From Planctomycetes bacterium RIFCSPHIGHO2_12_FULL_52_36 (lineage in GTDB: Bacteria > Planctomycetota > Brocadiia > Brocadiales > Bathyanammoxibiaceae), in contig MHYW01000128.1 of NCBI GenBank assembly GCA_001828545.1, forward strand, positions 1 to 14,450: a stretch of DNA of 14,450 bases, read 5' to 3'. Shown one piece after another: positions 12,661 to 14,450 of this stretch (position 1 is the first letter of the stretch; each line of letters starts with the position of its first letter). The notes beneath the pieces are model-generated. The model saw nothing but the letters and a program-made list of their open reading frames with translations. It did no database searches and was not told the origin of the DNA. The translations under genes and the position numbers were made by a program.

Positions 12661-13434
12661 TTCCAGTCCATTAACACAGCGTATAGGTATATCGCTCCTC
12701 CTGGAATAGGCCAGGTTAGGTCTCTGGGCCTTGGTGGAATGGGGTTCATGATAGAGGTGGAAGACGATGGCCTGGGTAAGGATAGACCTTGGCCTCAAGC
12801 CCCGCCTCTTGAGCCGTTCCCTGAGGTCGCTGTCCTCCTGTCCCCAACCCTCGTAGTTCTCATCAAACCCATTTATCTCAAATACGGAGCGTCTATCTAC
12901 GGAGATGTTGAGTCCTATAAACTTGGGCCGCCTCTTTTTGCCCACCAGTGTATAGAACAGATTCTTCCACTGCTTCAATCTTAGATTCCAGAGGTGTTCC
13001 GGCGCGAGGGTCTGCTCGTATAACCCCTGGCCAACGGCCTCAGGGGTTAAGTCTGCGGAGTAGTCCTTTGTAAGTCTTACGTGCCCTCCCCCCAGGAAAT
13101 AACCTTCTTGACAATTCCTGACGTGAGCCTCAATGAAGTCCCCTTTAGGGATGCAATCCCCGTCGGAGAAGATAAGGTAATCATGACTGGCCAGCTTTAT
13201 GGCCTCATTGAGAATCTTTGCCCTTCTGTACCCCTTGTTCTCCTGCCAGGCGTGCCTTATGGGGAAGGAGGCCAGTTTCTGGTATCTTTCAATGAGGGCC
13301 TTAGTTCCGTCAGTAGAGCCGTCATCTGCGATGACCACCTCAAAGTCCTTATGGGTCTGCCTCATGTAACCCAGTAGGCTGAGTTCCAGATACTTTGCCC
13401 TGTTATAGGTGCTAAGGATGACGCTTACGTGCAT
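12655..13434 (-). CDS. Family 2 glycosyltransferase with 7C-type C-terminus
   Basis: The 259-residue protein transfers a sugar from a nucleotide donor, probably in surface polysaccharide assembly at the inner face of the membrane. The GT-A fold starts at residue 1 (MHVSVILSTYNRA). It has the first acidic motif ADDGS (36-40), the metal-binding SDGDC (90-94), a HVRLTKD acceptor-side segment and GWGQEDSDL (196-204), which is typical of the galactosyltransferase-like C-terminal domain (Glyco_transf_7C). FHLYH (225-229) may add a metal ligand. ATG 13434 is chosen because the longer frame to 13473 would begin inside a palindrome and add residues (MQYAPAG) that are pure repeat. Its ribosome site is weak. 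The gene is convergent with the helicase-nuclease genes and divergent from the FkbM gene. Sugar specificity cannot be read from the sequence. Confidence 0.9.
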   Translation of the reverse strand: MHVSVILSTYNRAKYLELSLLGYMRQTHKDFEVVIADDGSTDGTKALIERYQKLASFPIRHAWQENKGYRRAKILNEAIKLASHDYLIFSDGDCIPKGDFIEAHVRNCQEGYFLGGGHVRLTKDYSADLTPEAVGQGLYEQTLAPEHLWNLRLKQWKNLFYTLVGKKRRPKFIGLNISVDRRSVFEINGFDENYEGWGQEDSDLRERLKRRGLRPRSILTQAIVFHLYHEPHSTKAQRPNLAYSRRSDIPIRCVNGLEK

Positions 13435-13457
13435 AGTAATAGTATTATTAACACCCG

Positions 13458-13483
13458 CAGGGGCGTATTGCAATACGCCCCTG
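13458..13483. repeat. Family A palindrome between GT2 and FkbM genes
   Basis: A 26-bp perfect palindrome with half-site CAGGGGCGTATTG. GTAGGGG has become G-C-AGGGG on the left, and CCCCTGT appears on the right, so the arm change is matched on both sides. It lies 23 nt upstream of the GT2 start and 12 nt upstream of the FkbM promoter. Confidence 0.85.
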
Positions 13484-13495
13484 TAAGTAGAGTTC

Positions 13496-13525
13496 TTGAC
13501 TTGTCTCCTTACACCCCTTTATAAT
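13496..13525 (+). promoter_or_regulatory. Sigma-70 promoter of the FkbM gene
   Basis: TTGACT (13496-13501) and a perfect TATAAT (13520-13525) are 18 bp apart. Transcription should start near 13532, only about 6 nt before the ATG, so the mRNA would be nearly leaderless unless read from an upstream promoter. Confidence 0.6.
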
Positions 13526-13537
13526 TTGGAGATACGC

Positions 13538-14329
13538 ATGAACATTATAAAAAGACTGAGAAAGACCACTAGTAAATATCTTTTTGTGGCTCAAAGATGT
13601 AAGAATCGGAGAGAGATTTTTATAACATTAATCAAAGGGAATAAGCCCCGTAGTGTTGTCTTAGAAGACGGGATTCACGTTTATGCGCCTGAAAATAATG
13701 AACTTTTAAAGATGATGCAGGAAATATTCTTTGAGAATGCGTACACTCCTTCTAACCTTTCTATTGAAGCCAATGATACTGTAGTGGATTTAGGGGCTAA
13801 TATCGGGGTTTTTACGCTGTTTGCCGCATGCAAGACACGAAGCACCGTATATGCATTTGAACCTTTTCCTGAGAGCTTTGAATATCTAAGTAGAAATGTT
13901 CAAATAAATGGCTTGCACAATGTGGTCGCCCATGACAAAGCTGTCTATGACAAGATTGGAACTGCAAAATTATTTCTACACAAGTCCAGCGGAAGACACC
14001 TTATCTCCCCCGATTACGCAAAAACCAAATTGGAGAGATATGTGGAAGTTCCTACCACTACCCTGCAACAAATTATGGATAGTAATAATCTCAAACAGAT
14101 TGACTTTCTAAAATTAGATTGCGAGGGCTCAGAGGCCACGATACTACTCTCCACTCCACTAGAATACCTTCAGAGGATCAGAAAAATAGCGATGGAATTT
14201 CATGATAGCCCAGCAGGAAGCGAGCATAAAAAGATTGAGAGCCTACTGATGAGGGCAGGCTTCGCAACATGGCTAAGGTGGGATGGTACTTCAAGATTTG
14301 GCTACCTTTACGGTCTCAAAAATGGCTAA
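13538..14329 (+). CDS. FkbM family SAM-dependent methyltransferase
   Basis: The 263-residue protein has a class I methyltransferase fold. SAM motif I is VVDLGANIG (82-90), the acidic ribose-binding residue is E108 in YAFEP, and the FkbM signature LDCEGSE is at 193-199, followed by AMEFHD (218-223). FkbM enzymes O-methylate sugars or small-molecule hydroxyls; next to a GT2 gene, methylation of a surface-glycan sugar is likely (inference). ATG 13538 has GGAGA 5 nt upstream and fits the family; the TTG at 13496 is the -35 box of its promoter. The gene is visibly richer in A and T than the rest of the window and contains no palindromic repeats, which suggests later acquisition. Confidence 0.9.
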   Translation: MNIIKRLRKTTSKYLFVAQRCKNRREIFITLIKGNKPRSVVLEDGIHVYAPENNELLKMMQEIFFENAYTPSNLSIEANDTVVDLGANIGVFTLFAACKTRSTVYAFEPFPESFEYLSRNVQINGLHNVVAHDKAVYDKIGTAKLFLHKSSGRHLISPDYAKTKLERYVEVPTTTLQQIMDSNNLKQIDFLKLDCEGSEATILLSTPLEYLQRIRKIAMEFHDSPAGSEHKKIESLLMRAGFATWLRWDGTSRFGYLYGLKNG

Positions 14330-14351
14330 GTTGATAGAATCGTAACTTCTA

Positions 14352-14450
14352 ATGAAGGTAATCCACGTAATGAGTCACGGTATAAGGGGGGAGCTTAAAA
14401 GGGAATCCTTCTATAAATCAGACTTGTTTCTCTTCAGGTACGTGCGGGAG
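14352..14450 (+). CDS. Start of an unidentified gene (3' end outside window)
   Basis: An ATG 22 nt after the FkbM stop opens a frame that runs to the window edge (33 codons). It begins MKVIHVMSHG, the kind of short hydrophobic strand that starts many GT-B glycosyltransferases, followed by a charged segment. This is too little to assign a function. No clear ribosome site is seen. It is probably co-transcribed with the FkbM gene. Confidence 0.45.
   Translation, partial: MKVIHVMSHGIRGELKRESFYKSDLFLFRYVRE

Noticed and set aside
13435..13473. Longer N-terminus of the GT2 protein from 13473
   Set aside because: It starts inside a palindrome and adds non-family residues. MHVSVILSTYN is the normal start of the GT-A fold.
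6148..13483. CRISPR array
   Set aside because: Spacing is irregular (about 100 bp to several kb), the intervening sequence is coding, and no cas gene is present.
13496..13537. Translation of the FkbM gene from TTG 13496
   Set aside because: The TTG is the -35 box of a promoter with a perfect TATAAT. ATG 13538 has a GGAGA ahead of it.

Overview
This window comes from a bacterial chromosome of moderate, slightly GC-rich composition. The organism is probably an uncultured Gram-negative bacterium: it has an exported repeat protein behind a sigma-54-like promoter, GT2 and FkbM surface-glycan genes, and many short palindromic repeats. Repeats of this look occur in groups such as Nitrospirota, Desulfobacterota and anammox Planctomycetota, but the sequence alone does not let me name the phylum.

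Layout. (1) 1-531, minus strand: the 5' part of an exported beta-propeller (PQQ-like) protein with a 53-residue tandem repeat, running off the left edge. (2) 532-805: its leader, with a well-spaced -24/-12 promoter. (3) 806-5461, minus strand: a likely operon miaA - gcvH-like - HD/OB exoribonuclease - rnr, i.e. tRNA modification and RNA decay plus a GcvH homolog that lacks the lipoyl lysine. (4) 5462-5690: a divergent promoter region. (5) 5691-12597, plus strand: two overlapping genes for an AddB-like and an AddA-like helicase-nuclease pair, expected to resect double-strand DNA ends for recombination. (6) 12598-13537: a convergent hairpin gap and a minus-strand GT2 glycosyltransferase. (7) 13538-14450, plus strand: an AT-richer FkbM-type methyltransferase, then the start of an unidentified gene.

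The outstanding feature is a dense set of very short palindromic elements, many of them inside coding sequence and always in frame. Family A has GTAGGGGC outer arms around a variable but self-complementary core. Family B is the 15-mer TCCGCCTCAGGCGGA. A third family has ATTGC/GCAAT ends, and miaA carries an 8-bp tandem repeat. The addB/addA-like pair alone holds seven family A copies, one certain family B copy and one ATTGC-type copy. Family A copies inside genes sit only in the two reading phases that lack a stop. Copies or related inverted repeats at gene ends supply the TAG stop codons of the AddA-like, GT2 and HD-domain genes. One 58-bp copy (8951-9008) carries two extra hairpins between the same arms and may be a fuller form of the element. 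The pattern resembles the in-frame palindromic elements of Rickettsia (RPE) and the GTAG-tagged REP sequences mobilised by RAYT transposases, but the units are much smaller. No transposase is encoded in the window.

Several gene starts were moved from the longest open frame. At 5562 and 13496 the TTG codons are better read as -35 boxes, and at 13473 the apparent start lies inside a repeat.
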